This document shows, piece after piece, positions 42,599 to 50,399 of a stretch of DNA of 64,000 bases (positions within the stretch are counted from its first letter, which is position 1; each line of letters starts with the position of its first letter). The stretch is from CAZMOK01 sp964567785 (lineage in GTDB: Bacteria > Bacteroidota > Bacteroidia > Bacteroidales > JAGOPY01), in contig CAZMOK010000006.1 of assembly GCA_964567785.1 (NCBI GenBank), positions 1 through 64,000 on the forward strand, written 5' to 3'. A program made the translations under genes and the position numbers. Under the pieces are notes generated by a model. It was not told the DNA's origin and did no database searches. It saw nothing but the letters and a program-made list of their open reading frames with translations.

Positions 42599-42901
42599 AT
42601 GTCTGAAAATAAAGAACATCAAAACAGAAATAACTTATTCAATGAAGAAAAAGTAGAGTTTCCGGTTAGCTATGACCTTAAAGTATTCATGGACGGAACA
42701 ATTCCTGATGAAGAAAACAAAGTTGAAGTAGCAAGAAGGCTTTATGAGCTGGAAATTCCCTTTTCACACTGGGAAAAACGACTGAGCAAAAAAGGAAATT
42801 ATGTTTGCTTCACTGTCAGCATAACAGTGGACAATAACAGCACTTTTAAAAGCCTCTACAAAAGGCTGGAAAGTATTCCCGGAATAAAACTGGCCATCTG
42901 A
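42599..42901 (+). CDS. DUF493 (YbeD-like) family protein
   Basis: A 100-residue small soluble protein with a ferredoxin-like pattern: EFPVSYDLKVFMDGT, a middle helix, then KKGNYVCFTVSITVDNNS and FKSLYKRLESIPGIKLAI, as in DUF493. The family resembles ACT-type regulatory domains and has no established function in Bacteroidota. Its stop codon overlaps the next start in TGATG. Confidence 0.7.
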   Translation: MSENKEHQNRNNLFNEEKVEFPVSYDLKVFMDGTIPDEENKVEVARRLYELEIPFSHWEKRLSKKGNYVCFTVSITVDNNSTFKSLYKRLESIPGIKLAI

Positions 42902-43470
42902 TGCATTTTATTGAACCATATTATACCTGGCGGCATCTGTATATTGCTTCTGAAGACGAAAGATCTCCCTTCTACGGAAGGGATTACAGTGAATTCGAAT
43001 TCACACATGCTATTTACGATTACTGCATACATCCGCAATGGGACGAAATGGGGTCTTCAACCCTCTACCTTAAAATACTTTATGCTAATTATGAAGATGG
43101 ATATTGTATTATTGAAATGATCGGCGAATGGAACGATGCCATCCATAACGATATCATGTACCTCAAAAGAAATGTGATCGAGGTACTAATGGAAAGCGGG
43201 ATCGATAAATTCATACTGATAGGTGAAAATGTGCTGAACTTCCATTCAGACGACCCGGACTATTACCAGGAATGGTTTGATGAAATTGAAGAAGGCTGGA
43301 TCGTCGGACTTAATTTCAGGGAACATGTAATCAATGAGTTCCGCGACTGCAACCTGGATTACTACATTGCTTTTGGCGGCAGGTTCAATGAATTTTCATG
43401 GCAGACCAATGATCCCCATCAACTTTTTCTTAAGATTGAAGGAATGATAATGAAACGATTAAACCCATAG
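42901..43470 (+). CDS. Conserved protein of unknown function
   Basis: A 189-residue soluble acidic protein rich in aromatic residues, with no signal peptide or membrane helix. Distinctive stretches are YYTWRHLYIASEDERSPFYG, IHPQWDEMGSSTLYLKI, EWNDAIHNDIMYLKRNVIE and FILIGENVLNFHSDD. I recall similar unnamed proteins in other Bacteroidota but no functional assignment. It is translationally coupled to the DUF493 gene upstream and 6 bp before the acylphosphatase gene, so the three form an operon. Confidence 0.7.
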   Translation: MHFIEPYYTWRHLYIASEDERSPFYGRDYSEFEFTHAIYDYCIHPQWDEMGSSTLYLKILYANYEDGYCIIEMIGEWNDAIHNDIMYLKRNVIEVLMESGIDKFILIGENVLNFHSDDPDYYQEWFDEIEEGWIVGLNFREHVINEFRDCNLDYYIAFGGRFNEFSWQTNDPHQLFLKIEGMIMKRLNP

Positions 43471-43476
43471 GTATTC

Positions 43477-43743
43477 ATGAAGCATCTTAATATAACAGTA
43501 AAAGGGAAAGTACAGAATGTCGGGTTCAGGCACTTCACCAATAAAAGAGCTAATGAACTGAATGTGAATGGCTTTGTAAAAAATTTACCCAATGGCGATG
43601 TATACATTGAGGCTGAAGCTGAGGAGAATGTGATTAATACATTCCTTACACTTGTCCGCCAGGGACCCACATGGGCAAGGGTGGATGATGTCTCTCTCCA
43701 GGAAGCACCGCCGGATAATTTTGAAGATTTCACGATAAGGTAG
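43477..43743 (+). CDS. Acylphosphatase
   Basis: 88 residues, normal length. VKGKVQNVGFRHFTNKRA contains the phosphate loop with the catalytic Arg; the usual Gly of VQGVGFR is Asn. The catalytic Asn is in GFVKNLPNGDVYIEAEA. It hydrolyses acyl phosphates such as acetyl phosphate and 1,3-bisphosphoglycerate in the cytosol. Last gene of the DUF493-unknown-acylphosphatase run, followed by 7-bp repeats. Confidence 0.92.
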   Translation: MKHLNITVKGKVQNVGFRHFTNKRANELNVNGFVKNLPNGDVYIEAEAEENVINTFLTLVRQGPTWARVDDVSLQEAPPDNFEDFTIR

Positions 43744-43753
43744 AACAGTGTTC

Positions 43754-43788
43754 AGTTATCAGTTATCAGTTATCAGTTATCAGTTATC
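43754..43788. repeat. Heptamer array (AGTTATC x5)
   Basis: Five exact head-to-tail copies of AGTTATC, 35 bp, starting 11 bp after the acylphosphatase stop. On the minus strand the array reads as (ACTGATA)n. Confidence 0.9.
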
Positions 43789-43838
43789 TGTTGTAAGTCA
43801 GTAGTTAGGCGCTATTTTGAGGTAATATAGGTTCTTAA

Positions 43839-43866
43839 ACTAAACACTAAAAACTAAACACTCAAC
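43839..43866. repeat. Heptamer array (ACTAAAC-type x4)
   Basis: Units ACTAAAC, ACTAAAA, ACTAAAC and ACTCAAC follow in strict 7-bp phase and end 2 bp before the mnmD stop. Together with the array at 43754 they sit between two convergent genes. Confidence 0.8.
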
Positions 43867-43867
43867 G

Positions 43868-44542
43868 CTATTTTTTTACTGCTCTTAGCATATGCCTCTT
43901 GCCTTTTGGCCCGGGCAAACGCTCCACATCAAAACCAGCTTCTATTAGGTCCCTCCTGACCTGTCCCTTCGCTGAGTAAGTTACCAGAATGCCGTCCCGA
44001 ACAACACACTCTCCTGTCGACGTTAAAACCTCTTTCTTCCACATTGGTGGTTGGAGATCCGGCCCGAAGGCATCATAATATACCAGGTTGAAGAAGTCTT
44101 TCTCAATATTATAAAACCTCCAGTCAGCCCTGATCTTTCTGAATTTAAAATCATCGCTGATCTGTATGCCATCACCCCATGGTGCCTTGTGCATCATAAG
44201 CAACAGTTCTTCAGCTCCTTGAAAATCAATTATTTCACCATAGTTGAGTTTTATATATATGTCTTTCTCAATGGGATAAAGTTCAAAAGTACAGTAATCA
44301 ACTTCTATCCCCCATTTCTGAGATTCTATGGAGGAAAGTAACGCATTGAGTCCCGTGCCGAAACCTGTCTCTAATATTTTTATATGTTTTATCCCTTTGC
44401 CGGCGAGCCACCTGAATCCATTCTCTATAAAGACATGCTCCGCTTCTGTAATTGCACCGTATGTGGAGTGGTAATGGTCGTCAATACCTTTATCATACAA
44501 GGTATGACTCCCGTCGCCGGTTATTTTCAGGATCTTTTTCAA
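43868..44542 (-). CDS. mnmD: tRNA-modifying methyltransferase MnmD (DUF752)
   Basis: 224 residues. The SAM-binding GFGTGLNALLSS follows LETGF near residue 60; YYDAFGPDLQPPMWKKE and YSAKGQVRRDL, then GFDVERLPGPKGKRHM, are the MnmC(M)/MnmD signatures. It methylates nm5U to mnm5U at wobble U34 of certain tRNAs. The FAD-oxidase MnmC half is absent, as in stand-alone MnmD. Function follows from family. Confidence 0.92.
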   Translation of the reverse strand: MKKILKITGDGSHTLYDKGIDDHYHSTYGAITEAEHVFIENGFRWLAGKGIKHIKILETGFGTGLNALLSSIESQKWGIEVDYCTFELYPIEKDIYIKLNYGEIIDFQGAEELLLMMHKAPWGDGIQISDDFKFRKIRADWRFYNIEKDFFNLVYYDAFGPDLQPPMWKKEVLTSTGECVVRDGILVTYSAKGQVRRDLIEAGFDVERLPGPKGKRHMLRAVKK

Positions 44543-44550
44543 ATACCAGG

Positions 44551-45840
44551 TTACTTATTAAATAAGAGGTGCATGTCGAGAATCTCGCTTCCCTGCTCAA
44601 TCATATCAAGTTCGTTTCCACTGTCATAGTCAAGAATGATCAATTTACTTCCCCTGGCAGCGAAAATACTCCTGCTATAGGGGTCATACCTCAGAATGTC
44701 AGCTTCCAGGTTGCTGTAATCCGTAACCACCTTAAGGTAGTGATCGTATTCGAAGATACCTTTATCTGTCAGCACCAGAAAAACCCTATCATCAATCCTG
44801 GTCACTGAAGAGATATTAATACCTTCAAGCCTCTGTTCTTCTGTATAAATAAACTTATTCGGATCAAGTGACCTCACCACCCCGTCGAGGCCTTCATTTA
44901 GGAATACCAGTGCCTGCCCCTGGCTGGAACTTATACCGGCCACGTCAGTGCTGATATTGATCCTGTTCTGCTCAATGCCGGTTTCCAGGTAATAGATTAT
45001 AAGGAATCTCTCCAGGCCGTTCCTTGAGACCTGTTCAGCAACCAAACGATCGTCAAAAACATGAAAAACCTCAGGAACGAAAAGTTCCAGTGCTGTGGTC
45101 TGAAACACAATTTCGCCTTCCATTCCAAAACCGAAGAGATCACCATTCCCGGTTGAAACATAAAAATATTCGCCTGACCGGGCAAATACATATTCAGGAT
45201 AGGGTACTGTAGCATTCTTCACCCATTCAGGGTCATAATTAAAGGTATTGTAGGCAGTAATCACCGAGGGTGATGCTTTGATGTAAAAGAACAGCCCAAA
45301 CCTGGAACTTACAGATGACAGGCCATACCGCTGCTGAATGTTGAAAGCTGTATCAAGGCTCAGTGAGGGATCCATCACACTTATTCCAGATATTTGGCTG
45401 TTAAGTTTTTTAACGATAATGATATTCTCAAGATCCTGTTCAAGCCCCCTGACCCTTATTGTACGGAACATCCTGGTTGTATTGAGACCATCACTTGCAA
45501 TAATAAGAAGCTCATAACTATCGTTTTCCAGTGTAGTATTATCCAAAGGGTATTTAAGATCGATGGTAAATTCCCTTTCATCGGGATAAAATAACCGGGG
45601 TGTGGTCAGATTCACCAACTGGTCATTTACAAGTGACAATTGGATACTGCTTAATTTCATATTATCTGAAACAAAGGCAAGAACCCTCACTGAATCACCA
45701 GCAGAAAACTCTTTGTTGACTAAAGGCTCTGCAATATCAACACTTGGCCGGCTTAAGTCATCCTGTTTGTTGCAGGCTGAAGCGAGTATAATAAGAACCG
45801 GCAAAATCAGCAGGAAAGCAATATGTCCTGTTCTATACAA
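44551..45840 (-). CDS. Predicted lipoprotein with Ig-like domain and propeller-like repeats
   Basis: The signal ends in the lipobox ILASAC (Cys23). Residues about 35-135 look like an Ig-type domain (PSVDIAEPLVNKEFSAGDSV, then a disulfide-free sandwich). The remainder has repeated beta-rich segments (EYVFARSGEYFYVSTGNGDL, RSIFAARGSKLIILDYDSGN) like a beta-propeller of quinoprotein/WD type. It should sit in the periplasm or on the outer membrane. No catalytic motif seen; function unknown. Its stop is 9 bp before the mnmD start, same strand. Confidence 0.72.
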   Translation of the reverse strand: MYRTGHIAFLLILPVLIILASACNKQDDLSRPSVDIAEPLVNKEFSAGDSVRVLAFVSDNMKLSSIQLSLVNDQLVNLTTPRLFYPDEREFTIDLKYPLDNTTLENDSYELLIIASDGLNTTRMFRTIRVRGLEQDLENIIIVKKLNSQISGISVMDPSLSLDTAFNIQQRYGLSSVSSRFGLFFYIKASPSVITAYNTFNYDPEWVKNATVPYPEYVFARSGEYFYVSTGNGDLFGFGMEGEIVFQTTALELFVPEVFHVFDDRLVAEQVSRNGLERFLIIYYLETGIEQNRINISTDVAGISSSQGQALVFLNEGLDGVVRSLDPNKFIYTEEQRLEGINISSVTRIDDRVFLVLTDKGIFEYDHYLKVVTDYSNLEADILRYDPYSRSIFAARGSKLIILDYDSGNELDMIEQGSEILDMHLLFNK

Positions 45841-45857
45841 TGAAAACTGATTATTAA

Positions 45858-45865
45858 TATCTTTA
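45858..45865 (+). promoter_or_regulatory. -7-like box of the PolB-type exonuclease gene
   Basis: TATCTTTA, one mismatch from TAnnTTTG and identical to the serA box, ends 23 nt before the ATG at 45889. Confidence 0.35.
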
Positions 45866-45888
45866 ACAGTTGAAAATAGGAAATTATC

Positions 45889-46596
45889 ATGATAAACGAT
45901 GTATCTCTCGAAAATATTCTGTTCCTGGATATTGAAACTGTCCCTGCATATGGTTCTTATGACGAACTTTCTCCTGTCATGAAAAAGCTGTGGGATAAGA
46001 AAGCGGAGAGGATAAAGAGGACAGAAGAGGATACTCCTGATAATCTTTACCCAAGGGCAGGTATCTATGCGGAATTTGGCAGGATAATCTGTATTTCGGC
46101 CGGTTTTTTCAACCAGGATATTTTCAGGTTGAAATCCTACTACGGCGACGATGAAAAGGAACTCCTCCTTTCTTTTGCAGGTTTACTGAACACCCACTTC
46201 TGCACTGATGAAAAAAGGCTTTGTGCACATAACGGCAAGGAATTCGATTTTCCATACATAGCAAGGAGAATGTTGGTAAATGACATCCGGATACCCCGTA
46301 TACTCGACCTGCACGGAAAGAAACCCTGGGAAGTGCAGCACCTTGATACAATGGAACTATGGAAATTCGGCGACCATAAAAATTACACTTCACTCGAGCT
46401 ATTGACCTCCATTTTCAATATACCCACGCCCAAAGATGATATCGATGGCAGTGAAGTATGGAAAGTGTACTGGAAAGAAAAAGACCTTGACCGTATAGCG
46501 GCATATTGCCAGAAGGACGTTGTGGCCATTGCACAGGTATTTCTTAGATACCAGGGCATGCCTATACTCCCCGAAGAAAAGATCATACTGGTATAA
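45889..46596 (+). CDS. Predicted 3'-5' exonuclease, PolB-like (DEDDy)
   Basis: 235 residues. LFLDIETVPA (D14, E16) is ExoI; CAHNGKEFDFPYIARRM is ExoII; ExoIII is AAYCQKDVVAIAQVF, the YxxxD form of DEDDy nucleases. FGDHKNYTSLELLTSIFNIP is typical of this PolB exonuclease family. It probably removes nucleotides from 3' ends of DNA in repair. Divergent from the lipoprotein gene. Confidence 0.9.
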   Translation: MINDVSLENILFLDIETVPAYGSYDELSPVMKKLWDKKAERIKRTEEDTPDNLYPRAGIYAEFGRIICISAGFFNQDIFRLKSYYGDDEKELLLSFAGLLNTHFCTDEKRLCAHNGKEFDFPYIARRMLVNDIRIPRILDLHGKKPWEVQHLDTMELWKFGDHKNYTSLELLTSIFNIPTPKDDIDGSEVWKVYWKEKDLDRIAAYCQKDVVAIAQVFLRYQGMPILPEEKIILV

Positions 46597-46663
46597 AATA
46601 ACTGAGCTGACTTCCCGTCGTAAAGTTATTTATGAGATTCTCTTATTGATCGTCCCTTTTCAT

Positions 46664-46671
46664 TAAATTTG
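46664..46671 (+). promoter_or_regulatory. -7 box of the dihydroorotate-dehydrogenase-like gene
   Basis: TAAATTTG (TAnnTTTG) ends 29 nt before the ATG at 46701. Confidence 0.45.
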
Positions 46672-46700
46672 CTTTAGATCAACAAAAAAAAATCAGAATA

Positions 46701-47705
46701 ATGGCAGATTTAACCACGAAATACATGGGTCTCGAACTCAAGTCACCCATAATTATCGGAAGTTCAGGATTGACCGATAAAGCAGAAAAAATTGAAAAAC
46801 TTGATAAAGCAGGGGCCGGTGCTGTTGTCCTCAAATCTATCTTTGAGGAAGAAATTCTTATGGAATACGAGGAAGTGCTTCGGCATGAAGCGCCGGGTCG
46901 TTACAAGGACGACTATCTTGATTATTTCGATTACAAGATCAAGGAATCAAACATTGAGAATTATATCAAGCTGATAGTTGACTCAAAAAAGAAGGCTGAA
47001 ATACCTGTAATAGCCAGTATCAACTGTGCATCATCGCACGAATGGTCCTATTTTGCAAAGAAAATACAGGAGGCAGGTGCAGACGCACTGGAGCTGAATA
47101 TATTCATTCTGCCATCTGATTTGAACCGTTCAGCTGAAGAAGTGGAAAGGACCTATCTTGAGATCATCCAAATGGTAAGGAACGCGATCAAAATTCCGGT
47201 TGCCATAAAGATGAGTCCCTACTTTGCCAACCTTTCTGCTTTCCTCCAGGAAATTTCAAGAACGAATATTGCTGCCATTGTACTTTTCAATCGCACCTAC
47301 AACCCTGATATTGATACAGAAAAAATGGAAGTTACCAGCTCGAATGTACTCAGTGATCCGCATGATATTTTCCGGTCACTTCGCTGGATCGCCCTTATGG
47401 CAAACAGGATACAGTGCGACCTTGCAGCCTCAACCGGTATTCACAGCGGAGAGGCTGTAATAAAGCAATTACTTGCGGGAGCAACTGTGACCCAGGTGGT
47501 TTCTGTATTATATGAGAAGGGGCCTGAATACCTCAAGCAGATCACCAATGATGTGAAGGAATGGATGAAAAGAAAAGATTTTAATAGTGTTGATGAATTC
47601 AGGGGATTGTTGAGCCAGGAAAAAGCCGCTAACCCTTCCCTTTACGAAAGGGTTCAGTTCATGAAATACTTTTCTGACAAAGATAAATACAGCGAAAAAA
47701 CATGA
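46701..47705 (+). CDS. Dihydroorotate-dehydrogenase-like flavoprotein
   Basis: A 334-residue TIM-barrel flavoprotein. KSPIIIGSSGLTDKAEKIEK, VASINCASSHEWSYFA-type segment (SINCASSHEW), ADALELNIFILPSD, VAIKMSPYF and AASTGIHSGEAVIKQLLAGA (FMN phosphate) follow the PyrD order. It belongs to the PyrD-like group that is distinct from true PyrD and often of unknown substrate, so pyrimidine synthesis is not certain. Its stop overlaps the monooxygenase start in ATGA. Confidence 0.85.
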   Translation: MADLTTKYMGLELKSPIIIGSSGLTDKAEKIEKLDKAGAGAVVLKSIFEEEILMEYEEVLRHEAPGRYKDDYLDYFDYKIKESNIENYIKLIVDSKKKAEIPVIASINCASSHEWSYFAKKIQEAGADALELNIFILPSDLNRSAEEVERTYLEIIQMVRNAIKIPVAIKMSPYFANLSAFLQEISRTNIAAIVLFNRTYNPDIDTEKMEVTSSNVLSDPHDIFRSLRWIALMANRIQCDLAASTGIHSGEAVIKQLLAGATVTQVVSVLYEKGPEYLKQITNDVKEWMKRKDFNSVDEFRGLLSQEKAANPSLYERVQFMKYFSDKDKYSEKT

Positions 47706-48010
47706 TAGTCACGATTGTGGAAATAAAGGTAAAAGAGGAGTTCCTTGAGCCATTCATAGAAATAACAAGGTATAATCACAAACATTCAGTTGAAGAAGAG
47801 GGCAATCTCCGTTTCGATATCCTGCAGCATATTGATGACCCTAAAAGGTTTACACTGTATGAAGCCTATAAAAACGAAGAATCGGCTGCTGCGCACAAGA
47901 AAACCAGGCACTATCTCAAATGGAAAGATATGGTAGCCGAATGGATGGCAAAGCCAAGAAAAGGGATCAGGCATAGAGTCATTGAACCTAATTCTGTTTC
48001 CCAATGGTAA
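47702..48010 (+). CDS. ABM-family putative quinol monooxygenase
   Basis: A 102-residue ferredoxin-like ABM domain: VTIVEIKVKEEFLEPFIEIT, EEGNLRFDILQHIDDPKRFTLY, EAYKNEESAAAHKKTRHY. Members are cofactor-free monooxygenases or isomerases such as YgiN and LsrG. It overlaps the preceding gene by 4 bp and the following one by 7 bp, so the chain is translationally coupled. Substrate unknown. Confidence 0.85.
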   Translation: MIVTIVEIKVKEEFLEPFIEITRYNHKHSVEEEGNLRFDILQHIDDPKRFTLYEAYKNEESAAAHKKTRHYLKWKDMVAEWMAKPRKGIRHRVIEPNSVSQW

Positions 48011-49179
48011 GGTCGTTCAAGTTTGCATCAACGCCTGAGATCATTTTCGGGAACGGATCTTTCCAGCAGTTGCCCGGGCTGATCCGAAGGTATGGAGATC
48101 ACATGTTGTTACTGACCGGGGCCAGGTCACTCAGGGAATCACCATTCTTTAAAACTTTTTCAGACAACCTGAAAAAAAATAATTTCAGGTACGAGGTTAT
48201 CGGGATCTCAGAAGAGCCCTCCCCAATGCTTATTGATGGTCTTACAAGCAAATTCAGGCGTCACATGCCTGATGTAGTTGTAAGCATTGGGGGAGGCAGT
48301 GTCATTGATTCCGGAAAGGCTATGTCGGCCATGCTCCCCGACCTGCACTCTGTTTATGAATACCTGGAAGGAGTGGGGACCGGAAAACAGCACTCCGGAA
48401 AAAAAGTGCCCTTCATAGCCGTTCCTACCACATCTGGTACCGGTAGCGAAACAACTAAAAATGCCGTTTTGAGTGATGTGGGAAAAACCGGTTTTAAAAA
48501 ATCAATAAGGCATAACAATTTTGTCCCTGATATCGCCCTTATAGACCCTGAGCTCACTCTTTCCTGTCCTTCCAACGTAACGGCTGCCTGTGGAATGGAT
48601 GCCTTCACACAGTTGCTGGAGTCTTACGTTTCTCTCAATGCTTCACCTTTAACGGATGCATTAGCATACTCAGGTTTGGAAACAGCCATAAAGTCGCTTG
48701 TCAGGACATATAAAAACCATTCCGACCTTGAGGCAAGGACAGGCATGAGCTATGCCGCTTTGCTCTCGGGGATAACACTTGCCAATGCCGGACTTGGTGT
48801 TGTTCATGGTTTTGCCTCTGTCATTGGCGGTTACCATAATATTCCTCATGGAGTTATATGCGGGATGTTGCTTGCAGAAAGCACAAAAATGAATATTGAG
48901 ATCCTGCGGAGAAATTCTCCTGACAGCCTTGCCCTTGAAAAATACAGGAAGATTGGCTTTCTGATGATGAAAAATAGCAACGGAGAAACAGGTGATCCCC
49001 TTGATATACTGGTAAATAAACTCTTTGAGTGGACTAAAGAACTGAAGATGCCGAAACTTGGGAATTACGGCATCAGGGAAAGAGACCTGTCTCATATCAT
49101 AGAAGAAACCGGCATAAAACATAATCCGGCTGAACTGGGAAAGCATGAACTTGAAACAATAATCAGAAACAGATGCTGA
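48004..49179 (+). CDS. Iron-containing (group III) alcohol dehydrogenase
   Basis: 391 residues. NAD(P) site GGGSVIDSGKAMSA, VPTTSGTGSETTKNAVLSD, and the metal ligands in GMDAFTQLLESY (Asp) and HGFASVIGGYHNIPHG (His). It interconverts an alcohol and an aldehyde or ketone. The 3' end overlaps the D-threonine-aldolase-like start. With that neighbour, reduction of acetaldehyde or a related aldehyde is a reasonable guess; the sequence alone does not set the substrate. Confidence 0.92.
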   Translation: MVRSFKFASTPEIIFGNGSFQQLPGLIRRYGDHMLLLTGARSLRESPFFKTFSDNLKKNNFRYEVIGISEEPSPMLIDGLTSKFRRHMPDVVVSIGGGSVIDSGKAMSAMLPDLHSVYEYLEGVGTGKQHSGKKVPFIAVPTTSGTGSETTKNAVLSDVGKTGFKKSIRHNNFVPDIALIDPELTLSCPSNVTAACGMDAFTQLLESYVSLNASPLTDALAYSGLETAIKSLVRTYKNHSDLEARTGMSYAALLSGITLANAGLGVVHGFASVIGGYHNIPHGVICGMLLAESTKMNIEILRRNSPDSLALEKYRKIGFLMMKNSNGETGDPLDILVNKLFEWTKELKMPKLGNYGIRERDLSHIIEETGIKHNPAELGKHELETIIRNRC

Positions 49180-50267
49180 TGCTTCAGATTACTAAGCCAA
49201 CGATGGTCCTCGACCGGCGGAAGTGCCTGCGCAATTTGGCAGATATGAAAGAAAAAGCCAGGGAAAGCAATGTGGATTTCAGGCCTCACTTCAAGACCCA
49301 TCAATCCGCATTGGTAGGCAACTGGTTCAGGAAAGCCGGTATCCACTCAATAACTGTCTCTACTGTTTCGATGGCCAGGAAATTCTGTAATTACGGCTGG
49401 AAGGATATAACCATATCCCTTCCTGTTAACATACTTGAAGTATCCGAGATCAATGAGCTTGCCAAGGAATTGAATCTTCATATAGTCACTGAATCAGCAG
49501 AAGCGCTTCAATTTCTCGAAGGCAACCTCATCTATGGAGTGGGGGTTTATATTAAGGTCGATACAGGCTATAACCGATCCGGGATCGGATGGAAAGACCT
49601 CAAACAATTTTCTGAGATCATCAAATTTATAAAAGGAGCTTCAAAGCTGGAATTTATAGGTTTGCTCACTCATTCCGGTCAAACCTACCACGTGGAAACA
49701 CGTACGGAGATCATCGAAATATATAACGATACTGTATTAAAAATGAATTATATACGCGAACATTTCCAGGACGACGTCCCGGAAATGAAGATCTCCATTG
49801 GTGATACACCTTCCTGCAGCCTGGTTCAGAAATTTACCGGTATTGATGAAATCAGGCCCGGGAATTTCATTTTTTACGACCTTATGCAGTATTCAATCGG
49901 GGCCTGCAGTATTGACCAGATCGGGCTCTCAGTTGCCTGTCCGGTAATTGCCAAATCCCCGCAAAGAAATGAAATTGTAATATACGGGGGAGCGGCACAA
50001 CTTTCCAAGGACTTCCTCTTTAAAAGCAGCGGTGACAGGATATACGGTTATGTGGTCCTTTATGAGGGTGAAGAATGGACAAAACCGGTCAAAGGCACCT
50101 ACCTGGCAAGGATTACGCAGGATCACGGGATTATCAAGACAACAAACGAATTCTTTAAACGGGTTAAAAGAGGTGATATTCTGGGGATACTTCCTATACA
50201 TTCCTGCCTGACGGCCAACCTACTCAAAACATATGTCACCCTCGACGGTGAAAACATTGATTATTAG
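49173..50267 (+). CDS. D-threonine-aldolase-like fold III PLP enzyme
   Basis: 364 residues. K41 in RPHFKTHQS is the PLP lysine of the D-threonine aldolase/D-serine dehydratase-like branch of the alanine-racemase fold. YIKVDTGYNRSGI and LLTHSGQTYH follow, and the C-terminal metal site is seen in LGILPIHSCLTANLL (His/Cys). Family members split D-threonine to glycine and acetaldehyde or act on D-3-hydroxyaspartate. It overlaps the alcohol dehydrogenase gene; Met3 (49179, in TGATG) is an alternative start. Confidence 0.88.
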   Translation: MLMLQITKPTMVLDRRKCLRNLADMKEKARESNVDFRPHFKTHQSALVGNWFRKAGIHSITVSTVSMARKFCNYGWKDITISLPVNILEVSEINELAKELNLHIVTESAEALQFLEGNLIYGVGVYIKVDTGYNRSGIGWKDLKQFSEIIKFIKGASKLEFIGLLTHSGQTYHVETRTEIIEIYNDTVLKMNYIREHFQDDVPEMKISIGDTPSCSLVQKFTGIDEIRPGNFIFYDLMQYSIGACSIDQIGLSVACPVIAKSPQRNEIVIYGGAAQLSKDFLFKSSGDRIYGYVVLYEGEEWTKPVKGTYLARITQDHGIIKTTNEFFKRVKRGDILGILPIHSCLTANLLKTYVTLDGENIDY

Positions 50268-50386
50268 GCTCCCTGTTACAAGGGCCAAAACCATGCCTTT
50301 CCACCATCGAATTATCAACATTTTTTTCACCGTCATTTTGTTATTAAAAGTAGGATGACATCCTCCATGAGGCCTTCCAAAATATC

Positions 50387-50394
50387 TACTTTTG
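50387..50394 (+). promoter_or_regulatory. -7 box of dnaB; bears on its start
   Basis: TACTTTTG (TAnnTTTG) ends five bases before the ATG at 50400. It lies inside a longer reading that would start at 50355. Confidence 0.45.
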
Positions 50395-50399
50395 GGGGC

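Noticed and set aside
43754..43866. CRISPR-like array
   Set aside because: Repeats are 7 bp in direct tandem with no spacers and no cas genes nearby.
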